NCBI GenBank assembly: GCA_031538565.1
Contig: JAVKLS010000026.1
Location: 1-19,698 of the forward strand
Length of the DNA: 19,698 bases
Source of the DNA: JASGCK01 sp031538565
GTDB lineage: Bacteria; Pseudomonadota; Gammaproteobacteria; Burkholderiales; Burkholderiaceae_C
Reading direction: 5' to 3'
In this document: one piece after another, positions 1-5,839 of the stretch
Layout of the letters: the number at the start of each line of letters is the position of its first letter
How positions within the stretch are numbered: the stretch's first letter is position 1
Notes under the pieces: model-generated
Seen by the model: the letters and a program-made list of their open reading frames with translations, nothing else
What the model was told of the DNA's origin: nothing
Database searches by the model: none
Translations under genes and position numbers: made by a program

Positions 1-2
1 AA

Positions 3-326
3 TTCGCGCGGCTTGCGCCCCGCCTTGACCAATTCGACCATTTGCAATCTAAATTGCTCTGGGTACGGCTTGTTCTTCTCTCGCATTTCGGACTCCTTCT
101 GTCTTATCGACAAAGTGTCCGTGAAATCGGGGTAACTTCACTATCCATTCAGCGCACAACGCAAAAGCTGACTGAAGAAGGCTTGATTCGACGCACAGGC
201 CTAGAGCTTGCGCTCACGCATCAAGGCATGTTGTTTGCGCAGTGCGTGAACGCCGAGCAAGTCGAATTTGCCGTAGGAACAACGCCTGCGCATTTATTGG
301 CTGGCCGCATTGCCATGCTGCATTAA
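3..326 (+). CDS. Winged-helix-like protein, 5' end outside the window
   Basis: The frame is open from the left edge and ends with TAA at 326, so the gene is probably cut by the window; an internal TTG at 42 is the first recognisable alternative start inside it. The visible 107 residues contain a segment (about SVREIGVTSLSIQRTTQKL followed by EEGLIRR) that reads as a helix-turn-helix with a recognition helix and a wing, as in MarR or GntR-like domains. A partner or ligand domain is not visible. It lies 18 bases upstream of the next gene and belongs to the early operon of the Mu-like phage. The role is most likely DNA binding, but no specific function can be named. The DNA-binding assignment is by eye only. 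Confidence 0.5.
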   Translation, partial: FARLAPRLDQFDHLQSKLLWVRLVLLSHFGLLLSYRQSVREIGVTSLSIQRTTQKLTEEGLIRRTGLELALTHQGMLFAQCVNAEQVEFAVGTTPAHLLAGRIAMLH

Positions 327-344
327 CCGATACAGGAGCGCCCT

Positions 345-743
345 ATGACAGACATCATCAAGCAAATGGTCCAGTGGCACTTGACCACGCATCACAAGGG
401 CAAAGACTGCGGCATCACCGTTGAAAAATTGTCGTTGCGTATCCACGTCAACCCCCGCGATATCCGCCAAGCGGTCAGCGACCTGCGTGACGATGGTGTC
501 GCTATAGCCGCCCTGCCCAGCACGGGCTACTACCTAGCCCAAACAGCAGAAGAAATAGAGGAGTGCTGCCAATACCTGCGCAAGCGCTCGCTGCACGGCC
601 TGCGACTGGAGTCGCGACTTCGCAAGATGGCACTGCCCGAGCTGCTGGGACAAATCAGCCTAGATTTAGCCGAACCAGCCACCAGCGTGCCCACCAACCC
701 GATCACCCAATTTATTAACAACCAACTGAGTACAACACTATGA
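345..743 (+). CDS. Hypothetical early protein with winged-helix-like N-terminal half
   Basis: A protein of 132 residues starting at ATG 345, with a good AGGAG at 334-338 seven bases upstream. Residues about 20-65 (GITVEKLSLRIHV, then DIRQAVSDLRDDG, then GYYLAQ) have the helix, helix, wing spacing of a winged helix, where the GYYL turn looks like the wing. Residues about 68-105 are charged and helical, probably for oligomerisation. The stop overlaps the Gam start (ATGA at 740-743), so the two proteins are translationally coupled. Proteins of this kind are common between the transposition genes and gam in Mu-like prophages, but their role is unknown. Regulation of early genes or of replication is an inference from position. 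Confidence 0.65.
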   Translation: MTDIIKQMVQWHLTTHHKGKDCGITVEKLSLRIHVNPRDIRQAVSDLRDDGVAIAALPSTGYYLAQTAEEIEECCQYLRKRSLHGLRLESRLRKMALPELLGQISLDLAEPATSVPTNPITQFINNQLSTTL

Positions 744-1294
744 CAACTCTAGCCCGCATCGAAGAACAAACCCGCGAGTACGCAGCCCTGCGCCGCGCAG
801 CGCTTGACCAAGCCGCACAGATTGAAAGTGAAATCGAAGCGGTACGCACCAAACACGAAAAGACACTACGCAAGCGGGTCAAACGGATGACGGATGCACA
901 TGAAGCGCTGTTTGCCAAGATTAAAGATCACCCCGAGCTATTCCCAGAAGGCGCGAAAAGCCTTGTGGTGGACAGCATCAAGGTTGGTTATCAAAAAGGC
1001 AAAGCGAAGCTGGAAATCAAAGACGAAGCCGCAACGATTCGTGTACTGCAAAGCCTTATCGAAGACGCCTCGCACCCTGACTACGCCGACCTGCTGAGCG
1101 GATCAATCAAGACCACGCAAAAGCTGGTGGATAGCGGTCTCAAAAAGCTGCTGCCTGAAGTACTAAGCGAGATTGGCGTGATTCAAATCCCAGCCACCGA
1201 CAGCGTCCTAGTCATGCCCCAAGACGACGACACCGCCAAGGCGGTGGATGCCCTCATCAAAGCCACGCAAGCCGATCTGGCTGATGCCGCATAA
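740..1294 (+). CDS. gam: Host-nuclease inhibitor Gam-like protein
   Basis: A 184-residue protein resembling Mu Gam, which binds ends of double-stranded DNA as a dimer and shields them from host exonucleases; it is related to bacterial Ku. What shows this: a long, charged N-terminal helix (residues about 1-60, rich in E, R, K and A), as in the coiled coil of Gam, followed by the compact region around 60-125 with HPELFP and the K-rich strand SIKVGYQKGKAKLEIKDE, and then a helical segment. Length is close to the usual 170-180. The start ATG overlaps the stop of the upstream gene, and no separate ribosome site is evident, so translation is coupled. The C-terminal 30 residues are a loose acidic tail. 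The position, after the early regulators and before GemA and Mor, matches Mu. Confidence 0.9.
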   Translation: MTTLARIEEQTREYAALRRAALDQAAQIESEIEAVRTKHEKTLRKRVKRMTDAHEALFAKIKDHPELFPEGAKSLVVDSIKVGYQKGKAKLEIKDEAATIRVLQSLIEDASHPDYADLLSGSIKTTQKLVDSGLKKLLPEVLSEIGVIQIPATDSVLVMPQDDDTAKAVDALIKATQADLADAA

Positions 1295-1324
1295 ATTTTT
1301 TAACCCCAAGAAAGAGAGAAAACT

Positions 1325-1594
1325 ATGACCAAGTCCGACATCATTACCCACATGGCCAGCGTGGCAGGCATATCTAAAGTGCAAGCCAAAGATGCCCTAG
1401 ATGCTTACAACGAGACCGTGCGACTAGCGCTCACTCAAAGCAAGCGAATGGTGCTGCCCAGCATCGGCTCCATCACCGTCAAACCTCGCCCAGCGCGGGA
1501 GGGACGCAACCCGCGCACAGGCGACAAGATCAAGATCCCCGCAGGCAACAAGTTTGCATTTAGCGCAGCCAAAGAGCTACGCGAGTCGGTATGA
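1325..1594 (+). CDS. HU-family DNA-bending protein
   Basis: An 89-residue protein of exactly HU/IHF size. It starts with the typical TKSDIITHMA helix, then a second helix to about residue 40, the strand IGSITVKPRPAREG, the family signature GRNPRTG at residues 60-66 where the conserved proline of the DNA-binding arm lies, and the closing strand and helix (IPAGNKFAFSAAKELRESV). HU dimers bend DNA. In Mu, the host's HU and IHF are needed for transposition and for early transcription, so a phage-encoded copy may supply this. Its leader (1292-1324) holds an ATTTTTTAA run and a purine-rich AAGAAAGAGAG. The stop overlaps the start of the 51-aa gene downstream. Whether it acts on phage or host DNA cannot be told from the sequence. 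Confidence 0.95.
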   Translation: MTKSDIITHMASVAGISKVQAKDALDAYNETVRLALTQSKRMVLPSIGSITVKPRPAREGRNPRTGDKIKIPAGNKFAFSAAKELRESV

Positions 1595-1746
1595 AAAGCA
1601 TCGAACAACTAGCTCGCGACGCGTATGTCGCCTTCGCACGTCTGCCAGCGGACACAAAGAACTGGACAGCCATGCCAGCAGACGAAAAAGCCCGCTGGAT
1701 AGCCGTCGCGCAAAAACTGCGCGGCGAGATTCAGGCGATTCATTAA
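1591..1746 (+). CDS. Small hypothetical protein, 51 aa, coupled to HU
   Basis: ATG 1591 overlaps the HU stop (ATGA), and the frame runs to TAA at 1744-1746, giving 51 residues beginning MKSIEQLARDAYVAF and ending RGEIQAIH. It looks like a small, soluble, helical protein: an amphipathic N-terminal helix, a loop NWTAMPADEKARW typical of small phage proteins where a helix starts with W, and a C-terminal helix. No known family was recognised with confidence. The tight overlap and GC-rich codon use like the neighbours support it as a real gene. It is the last gene before the terminator at 1793-1824. The function is unknown. Confidence 0.7.
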   Translation: MKSIEQLARDAYVAFARLPADTKNWTAMPADEKARWIAVAQKLRGEIQAIH

Positions 1747-1792
1747 TCCTTTCATGTGAGTCAGGCGGTCGCAATGCAGTTGCCGCCTTTTA

Positions 1793-1824
1793 CCCCCGAG
1801 GCCTTTCCGCTTCGGGGGCTTTTT
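1793..1824 (+). terminator. Rho-independent terminator inside the early region
   Basis: CCCCCGAGG pairs with CTTCGGGGG, giving nine pairs with one G-U, around a short loop, followed directly by C and TTTTT. This is a strong intrinsic terminator for + strand transcription. Just upstream (1764-1790) a weaker imperfect hairpin, GGCG / CGCC with an inner GCAA / TTGC, is followed by TTTTA and may be a first, weaker stop. It separates gam-HU from the membrane protein, gemA and mor. Confidence 0.85.
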
Positions 1825-1874
1825 GAAGACGCTTTGAACGGTGTTTAGAGCGGCTTCAAAAAGGAGTTAACAAA

Positions 1875-2051
1875 ATGAAGGAATACAAAATGCAGATAGA
1901 ACTTGGTGTTGTTGGAAGTATTTTTTGGATGGCAGGAATTGTTCTTGCAAAAGGCTTTTGGCTAACACTCTTGGCGGCAGTTTTTCCACCCTACGGATGG
2001 TATTTGGTTGTTAAGCAGGGGCTGATTGCATTGGGGTGGGCATCAGCATGA
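1875..2051 (+). CDS. Small membrane protein, 58 aa, probably two helices
   Basis: This gene starts at ATG 1875, seven bases after AAGGAG at 1861-1866, and ends with TGA at 2049-2051. The 58 residues start MKEYKMQIELG. Residues about 10-26 (VVGSIFWMAGIVLAKG) and 28-55 (two hydrophobic stretches broken by the turn FPPYGWY) form one to two membrane-spanning segments, so the protein should lie in the inner membrane. No signal peptide cleavage site is seen. It is visibly richer in A and T than its neighbours and follows a terminator, which is typical of a late acquired 'moron' gene, but its stop overlaps the GemA start (ATG 2048), so it is embedded in the operon. Roles such as lysis or superinfection exclusion are possible. 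Nothing in the sequence decides between them. Confidence 0.75.
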   Translation: MKEYKMQIELGVVGSIFWMAGIVLAKGFWLTLLAAVFPPYGWYLVVKQGLIALGWASA

Positions 2052-2479
2052 ACCACATCGCCGCCATCCACACCATCAGCACCAAGCTAGGGCAATCCCG
2101 CGAGGACTATCAGGCTTTGCTGGTCACGCTCACGGGCAAGCCTTCCACCAAAGACATGAACGCTACCGAGGTCGCCCGCGTTCGCGCCCACTATGACAGA
2201 TTGGCCGTTACCAGCGGCATCGCCAAAGCGCAGCCTGCCCGTTCGGGCTTTGGTCGTCCACGCATGTTGGACGCTTCCAAGCTACCGATGATCCGCCGCA
2301 TACGCGCCCAGCTGATTAGCCTCGACCGCAAACCTGACTCGTATGCCGACGGCATCTTGACACAGATGTATGCAAGCCGTGCGCCTGCATCGTTCGAGCA
2401 CGCCAGCATGGTGCAGTTGCGGGCACTGACAGCCGCGCTAGGCAAGCAACAAACCCGCGATGGCGCAGCCAAGGCATAA
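2048..2479 (+). CDS. gemA: GemA-like regulatory protein (Mu gp16 family)
   Basis: A 143-residue protein. I chose ATG 2048 (MNHIAAIHTISTKLG) rather than an upstream in-frame GTG, since it overlaps the preceding stop as ATGA. The family pattern is clear: the N-terminal IHTISTKLGQSREDYQALLVTLTG, in which a helix is followed by the DY.ALL motif, then a middle region RPRMLDASKLPMIRRIRAQLISL and a C-terminal helical region with LTAALGKQ. In Mu, GemA (gp16) affects host gene expression and DNA supercoiling early in the lytic cycle. Its place just before mor is the same in Mu. The assignment rests on family resemblance, and the biochemical role is from Mu, not from this sequence. Confidence 0.9.
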   Translation: MNHIAAIHTISTKLGQSREDYQALLVTLTGKPSTKDMNATEVARVRAHYDRLAVTSGIAKAQPARSGFGRPRMLDASKLPMIRRIRAQLISLDRKPDSYADGILTQMYASRAPASFEHASMVQLRALTAALGKQQTRDGAAKA

Positions 2480-2487
2480 ATCTAGCC

Positions 2488-3000
2488 ATGCAACACGCCG
2501 CCCGTGCCACCCGCCCCGTCAAACCAGACGTGCAGGAATTTAAGCGCATCAACCTAGAAGCGCTGCCTGCTAGCCTGCGCGAGTTGGTCACGTACTTGGG
2601 CGAACAGTTGGCATTCAAGCTGGTGGATTTGCGCGGCGGTCAAATGATCGCTATCCCAAAAAAACTAGGCCTAGACCACTCGCTGGTGTACGAACTAGGC
2701 GCTGAAGGCGCAGCCAAACTGGTGGAATCGTTTGGCGGCGCAACGCTAGAGATTCCCAAAGCGGACAGCCTGCACCGCCAACTCAAACACCGCCGCGTGA
2801 TAGAGCTCTTAGACAGCGGCGCAACCTACAACCGCGCCGCCAGAGAGACAGGCTACAGCCGCCGCCACGCCATCAACATAGGCAAGCAAAGCGGCGGCAC
2901 AACGATAGAGCGCCAGCTAGATATGTTTGGCGCAGCCAAGTGGCATGAGGCGCACATTGCGCCAAAATCGAGTGCCCCTGCCACGCTAGACCCGCTTTAA
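2488..3000 (+). CDS. mor: Mor-family transcription activator
   Basis: A 170-residue protein of the Mor/C family, the positive regulators of middle or late genes in Mu-like phages, which bind as dimers to a dyad next to a promoter and contact RNA polymerase. The N-terminal dimerisation region (about residues 29-95, with PASLRELVTYLGEQLAFKLVDLRGG, the strand QMIAIPK and a short beta-like turn) and a C-terminal helix-turn-helix (about 114-133, YNRAARETGYSRRHAINI) match the family. It is longer than Mu Mor (129) mainly through extra ends. The C gene of Mu is not present, so this protein probably activates late genes directly. The upstream gap is 8 bases and has no clear ribosome site. The following 179 bases hold a dyad that may be its site. 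Confidence 0.9.
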   Translation: MQHAARATRPVKPDVQEFKRINLEALPASLRELVTYLGEQLAFKLVDLRGGQMIAIPKKLGLDHSLVYELGAEGAAKLVESFGGATLEIPKADSLHRQLKHRRVIELLDSGATYNRAARETGYSRRHAINIGKQSGGTTIERQLDMFGAAKWHEAHIAPKSSAPATLDPL

Positions 3001-3179
3001 AACCCGTTTAATGGCGTTTAATGCGCCTGCAAAACGAGGTTTGGCTATCCACGCAGGCACATGGGTATTTAACGCGCCCAAAGCGCCCCTGCTGAAATCG
3101 GGGTCACGCTAGCCCCCCACCCCGAGTAGTGAAGTATTTCACCACGACTAAAAGTCCCTAAAAACCCAAACTTCAGGGC
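3001..3179 (+). promoter_or_regulatory. Non-coding control region before the head genes
   Basis: No gene is seen in these 179 bases. They hold two copies of CGTTTAATG (3005-3013 and 3015-3023), ten bases apart, then a hairpin TCGGGGT / ACCCCGA with a 14-base loop at 3098-3125 that is not followed by a T run, and directly after it the dyad at 3127-3143. The region sits between the activator gene and the first structural gene, where a Mor-dependent promoter is expected. No clear -10 and -35 pair could be fixed; TTTCAC followed by TAAAAA at 3159-3164 is a weak candidate. The expected terminase, portal and lysis genes are also missing here. Confidence 0.55.
3127..3143. promoter_or_regulatory. Dyad TAGTGAA-N4-TTCACC, copy 1 (possible activator site)
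   Basis: The sequence TAGTGAAGTATTTCACC contains a near-perfect dyad GTGAA-N4-TTCAC. The same motif occurs at 16515-16531, and the match continues some 15 bases downstream. It lies between mor and the protease gene. The two-fold symmetry suits a dimeric regulator, such as Mor or a repressor; which protein binds it is unknown. Confidence 0.5.
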
Positions 3180-4394
3180 ATGGACAAAACAACCAACCCC
3201 GCCAATAACGCAGCCGCTAAGACCGCGACTTTAGATGCTGCACATCCGCTCGCTCAGTCGATTGAGGTGTTTCGTGCGGGCAAGCATATTGATTCCAAAG
3301 GGCGCGAGAACACGTTTACCGAAGCGGATCTTGACAGCATGGTGGCGGCTCACGAGGCGCAGCCCGCTCCTGCGGTAATTGGACACCCCGAAACGACTGA
3401 CCCTGCAATGGGCTGGGTATCGAGCCTCAAGCGCGTGGGCGGCAAGCTGTATGCGCAGTTCAAGGATTGGAATCCTACCTTTGTCGATGCGGTCGATGCG
3501 GGCGGTTACCGCAATCGCTCGGTGTCGGTTAGCAAAAACGGCGATGGCTGGATGGTGAACCACGTGGGCTGGTTGGGCGCAAAGCTGCCCGCTGTGGCTG
3601 GCATGGCGGCACTGGCCTACAGCGCTCACAAATTAGAAGCGTATGAGTTTGAGTCTGTATGGGAATCGGACGAATACCAAACCGCGAATGGCCTAGATGC
3701 CGTTGCCGATTTATTAGGCGGCCTGCGCGATCAGCTGATTGCTGACAAGGGCGTAGATGAAGCCAACACCACCCTATCCAAATGGCGCATCGACAGCCTG
3801 CGCGAAATCGCTATGCGTCTGCGTGCCATTGCGGACAAAGAAGACGAATCCAAAACCAACCCTGCATTTTCACAAGGAGCTATCAGCATGTTCACACAGG
3901 AAGACTTAAACCGCGCGGCAACCGAAGCGGCCGCTAAAGCGGCATCGGATGCAAAAGCCGAATTTGCCAAACAGGGCGATGACGCAAAGACGGAACTTGC
4001 CGCACTGAAAGCGCAAGTGGCGCTGGGCGGTGTGGCCAGCCAAATCGACGCTTGGTCAAAAGAGGGGCGTGTGTTGCCGCATGAACGTGGAGGCATGGCC
4101 GAGTTCATGCTGGGCTTGGCGGCGCAGGGGCAATCGTTTTCATTTGCTAAGGGCGATGGCGAAGCCGCAACCACCGAATCGACAGACCCTGCTAAGTGGT
4201 TTGCCCACTTTATGGCCAGCCGCAAACCTGCTGTGGCGTTTGGCAAACAAGACATGGGCGGCGAGCCTGCGGGCGCTGGCCTGACTGACCCCTCGCTGAT
4301 TGCGCAAAAGGCGCAGGCCTATGTGTCCGAGCAAGCCGCCAAGAGCGTGGAAATTTCGATGGGCGCAGCCATCGAACACGTCATGCAGAGATAA
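3180..4394 (+). CDS. I: Prohead protease with scaffold region (Mu gpI-like)
   Basis: A 404-residue protein of the Mu gpI family, which cuts scaffold and head proteins during prohead maturation. The protease part is about residues 25-150: VFRAGKHIDSKGRENTFTE, then the conserved GH pair at 68-69 (AVIGHPETTDPAMGWV) and the serine-rich strand YRNRSVSVSK (S114, S116, S118), which together are the likely His and Ser of the active site; which serine is catalytic is my inference. The tail (about 237-404) is Ala- and Lys-rich and helical, as expected for a scaffold. An internal ATG at 3888 makes the nested scaffold. No strong ribosome site precedes ATG 3180. It is the first structural gene after mor, and terminase, portal and minor head genes normally found before it are missing. 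Confidence 0.9.
   Translation: MDKTTNPANNAAAKTATLDAAHPLAQSIEVFRAGKHIDSKGRENTFTEADLDSMVAAHEAQPAPAVIGHPETTDPAMGWVSSLKRVGGKLYAQFKDWNPTFVDAVDAGGYRNRSVSVSKNGDGWMVNHVGWLGAKLPAVAGMAALAYSAHKLEAYEFESVWESDEYQTANGLDAVADLLGGLRDQLIADKGVDEANTTLSKWRIDSLREIAMRLRAIADKEDESKTNPAFSQGAISMFTQEDLNRAATEAAAKAASDAKAEFAKQGDDAKTELAALKAQVALGGVASQIDAWSKEGRVLPHERGGMAEFMLGLAAQGQSFSFAKGDGEAATTESTDPAKWFAHFMASRKPAVAFGKQDMGGEPAGAGLTDPSLIAQKAQAYVSEQAAKSVEISMGAAIEHVMQR
3874..3879 (+). promoter_or_regulatory. Internal ribosome binding site for the nested scaffold
   Basis: AAGGAG lies eight bases before the in-frame ATG at 3888, inside the protease gene. It is the strongest Shine-Dalgarno match in this gene, and decides the nested start. 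Confidence 0.75.
3888..4394 (+). CDS. Z: Nested in-frame scaffold protein (Mu gpZ-like)
   Basis: The protease frame contains ATG 3888, codon 237, with an excellent AAGGAG at 3874-3879 eight bases upstream, better than the site before the full-length gene. The resulting 168-residue protein starts MFTQEDLNRAATEAAAKAASD and is the helical, Ala-, Lys- and Glu-rich C-terminal half, which is what a capsid scaffold looks like. In Mu, gpI and gpZ share a C-terminus in just this way, as do lambda C and Nu3. So I expect two products from one gene, in excess of the short one. The helical coiled part is about residues 1-45. The evidence here is the start signal and the composition, with the function taken from Mu. 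Confidence 0.75.
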   Translation: MFTQEDLNRAATEAAAKAASDAKAEFAKQGDDAKTELAALKAQVALGGVASQIDAWSKEGRVLPHERGGMAEFMLGLAAQGQSFSFAKGDGEAATTESTDPAKWFAHFMASRKPAVAFGKQDMGGEPAGAGLTDPSLIAQKAQAYVSEQAAKSVEISMGAAIEHVMQR

Positions 4395-4411
4395 CTGCAA
4401 CCGAACCACCC

Positions 4412-4439
4412 TGCAACCCATTTCACTTGCAACCCATTT
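4412..4439 (+). repeat. Short direct repeat TGCAACCCATTT
   Basis: The 12-base sequence TGCAACCCATTT occurs at 4412-4423 and 4428-4439 in the leader between the protease and the cement gene. The two copies start 16 bases apart. It could be a small duplication or a binding site; nothing more can be said. Confidence 0.6.
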
Positions 4440-4459
4440 ATTTTTAGGAGCAATTCACT

Positions 4460-4822
4460 ATGAACGCATTACTGGCCAAGAGCTACAACAACGCCCAAGC
4501 GGGCGGCATTCCGCGCAACCGCATCGTCATGTTTGGCGCAAGCGATAACGACATGATTCTGGGCACTGGTTCGAACATGCCCCTGATGGGCGTGACCCAA
4601 GAGCTGGCCACCGTGCAAGGCGAGCAGGTCGATGTCACGCACATTGGCATTGAGTTTGTCGAGGCAGGCGCTGCATTTACACGCGGCACGATTATTTCCT
4701 GTGATTCGATTGGCCGCGCCATTGGTGCAGGTGCAGGGCAATGGCAAATTGGCCGTGCCTTGGAGTCCGCAACTGCTGCGGGCGACCGTGTCCGCATCCT
4801 TGTGACACCGAACTACTACTAA
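4460..4822 (+). CDS. DUF2190 capsid cement (decoration) protein
   Basis: A 120-residue protein of the DUF2190 family, small proteins which coat or stabilise the outer capsid of tailed phages. The pattern is the family's beta-rich body: G..L.GVTQELATVQGEQVDV, then GIEFVEAGAAFTRGTIISCDSIGRA with the conserved TRG.I..D..G turn, and the terminal ALESATAAGDRVRILV, which is the most typical piece. AGGAG at 4446-4450 lies 9 bases before the ATG. It sits directly before the major capsid gene, as cement genes usually do. A protein like this is not part of the head of Mu itself, so the head module seems different from that of Mu. It should assemble on the capsid surface after expansion, but that is from other members of the family. 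Confidence 0.85.
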   Translation: MNALLAKSYNNAQAGGIPRNRIVMFGASDNDMILGTGSNMPLMGVTQELATVQGEQVDVTHIGIEFVEAGAAFTRGTIISCDSIGRAIGAGAGQWQIGRALESATAAGDRVRILVTPNYY

Positions 4823-4853
4823 CCCACCCCATTTTTAACAGGAGCACACTTCC

Positions 4854-5807
4854 ATGAGTCAAACATCCTTCCCCGTCAACCCCGAACTATCCGCCCTAGC
4901 CCTTGGTTACCGCAATCCCGACATTGCCATGATTGGCGCAAAGTTGCTGCCTATCGTGCGGCACGCGCAAAAGTTCACGTACAACCAATACGGTCTGGAG
5001 AGCGGCTTTACTGTGCCTAACGTGCTCGTTGGCCGAAAAAGTGTGCCCAACGAAGTTGAGTTTCAAGGCGTAGCAGTTACTGCCGAGATGAAGAGCTATG
5101 GCCTTGACGACTTCGTACCCAATGAAGACATGAACACGTGGAATGCCATGCCCAAAGCAATGGGCGCATACAACCCACAGCAAATTGCCACTATTTTTAC
5201 GGCGGGCTTGATGGATATTGCCTACGAGCAGCGCGTGGCCGCCATTGTTCACAACCCAGCGTCTTATTTGACGGGTCTCAATACCACCCTCTCGGGCACT
5301 GCACAGTGGAGCGATTTCACCAATAGCAACCCTGTGGATGCGATTTTGAAGGCGATGGACTTGTGCATCGTGCGTCCCAACACAATGGCGATTGGCCGCG
5401 CTGCATTTACTGTGCTACGCCAGCATCCCAAGGTCGTGGCGGGTGTGAATCCTGTCTCGCAAACGGGCAGCGGCCGCGTGTCTGCACAGCAATTGGCGGA
5501 CTTGCTGGAATTGAAAGAAGTCCTTGTGGGCGAAGGCTTTGTCAATACGTCCAAGCTGGGTCAAACGCCCACGCCTGTGCGTATTTGGGGCAAAAACTGT
5601 GCGCTCATCAACGTGAGTACCGACAACGCTCTGACGGGGCAGCCCACCTTTGGTATGACCGCCCAATTTGGCGACCGCTTTGTCAACAGCATCCCCGATC
5701 CCAAGCGTGGCCTCACAGGCGGCACAACGATTCGTGTGGGTGAGCGCCGCAAGGAGCTGGTGATTAGCCAGCAAGCGGGTTACTACTTCCAGTCTTGCGT
5801 GGCTTAA
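4854..5807 (+). CDS. Major capsid protein (not of the classical Mu gpT type)
   Basis: A 317-residue protein, by size and context the main shell protein with the HK97 fold. Residues about 5-70 (NPELSALALGYRNPDIAMIGAKLLPIV, then FTVPNVLVGRKSVPNEVEF) belong to a well-known group of phage capsid proteins in which this stretch is followed by a YGLDDFVPNED motif (about 82-92), then a helix and the LSGTAQWSDFTNSNP region (about 145-160), near the centre. There is no delta domain visible beyond a short N-terminus, and the scaffold comes from gene Z. AGGAG at 4840-4844 is 9 bases before ATG. I see no similarity to Mu gpT, so the head genes look exchanged relative to Mu. The assignment is firm by context and strong by sequence pattern. 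Confidence 0.85.
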   Translation: MSQTSFPVNPELSALALGYRNPDIAMIGAKLLPIVRHAQKFTYNQYGLESGFTVPNVLVGRKSVPNEVEFQGVAVTAEMKSYGLDDFVPNEDMNTWNAMPKAMGAYNPQQIATIFTAGLMDIAYEQRVAAIVHNPASYLTGLNTTLSGTAQWSDFTNSNPVDAILKAMDLCIVRPNTMAIGRAAFTVLRQHPKVVAGVNPVSQTGSGRVSAQQLADLLELKEVLVGEGFVNTSKLGQTPTPVRIWGKNCALINVSTDNALTGQPTFGMTAQFGDRFVNSIPDPKRGLTGGTTIRVGERRKELVISQQAGYYFQSCVA

Positions 5808-5839
5808 GCCGCACAGCGCAAACTAACAGGAGTCATCAC

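Noticed and set aside
1554..1826. A 90-residue + strand frame overlapping HU and the 51-residue gene
   Set aside because: It is rich in R and S, and has no ribosome site; the frames of HU and of the small protein explain this segment.
2316..2618. A - strand frame of 100 residues bridging gemA and mor, as a possible antisense regulator
   Set aside because: No promoter or ribosome site; composition is of shadow type.
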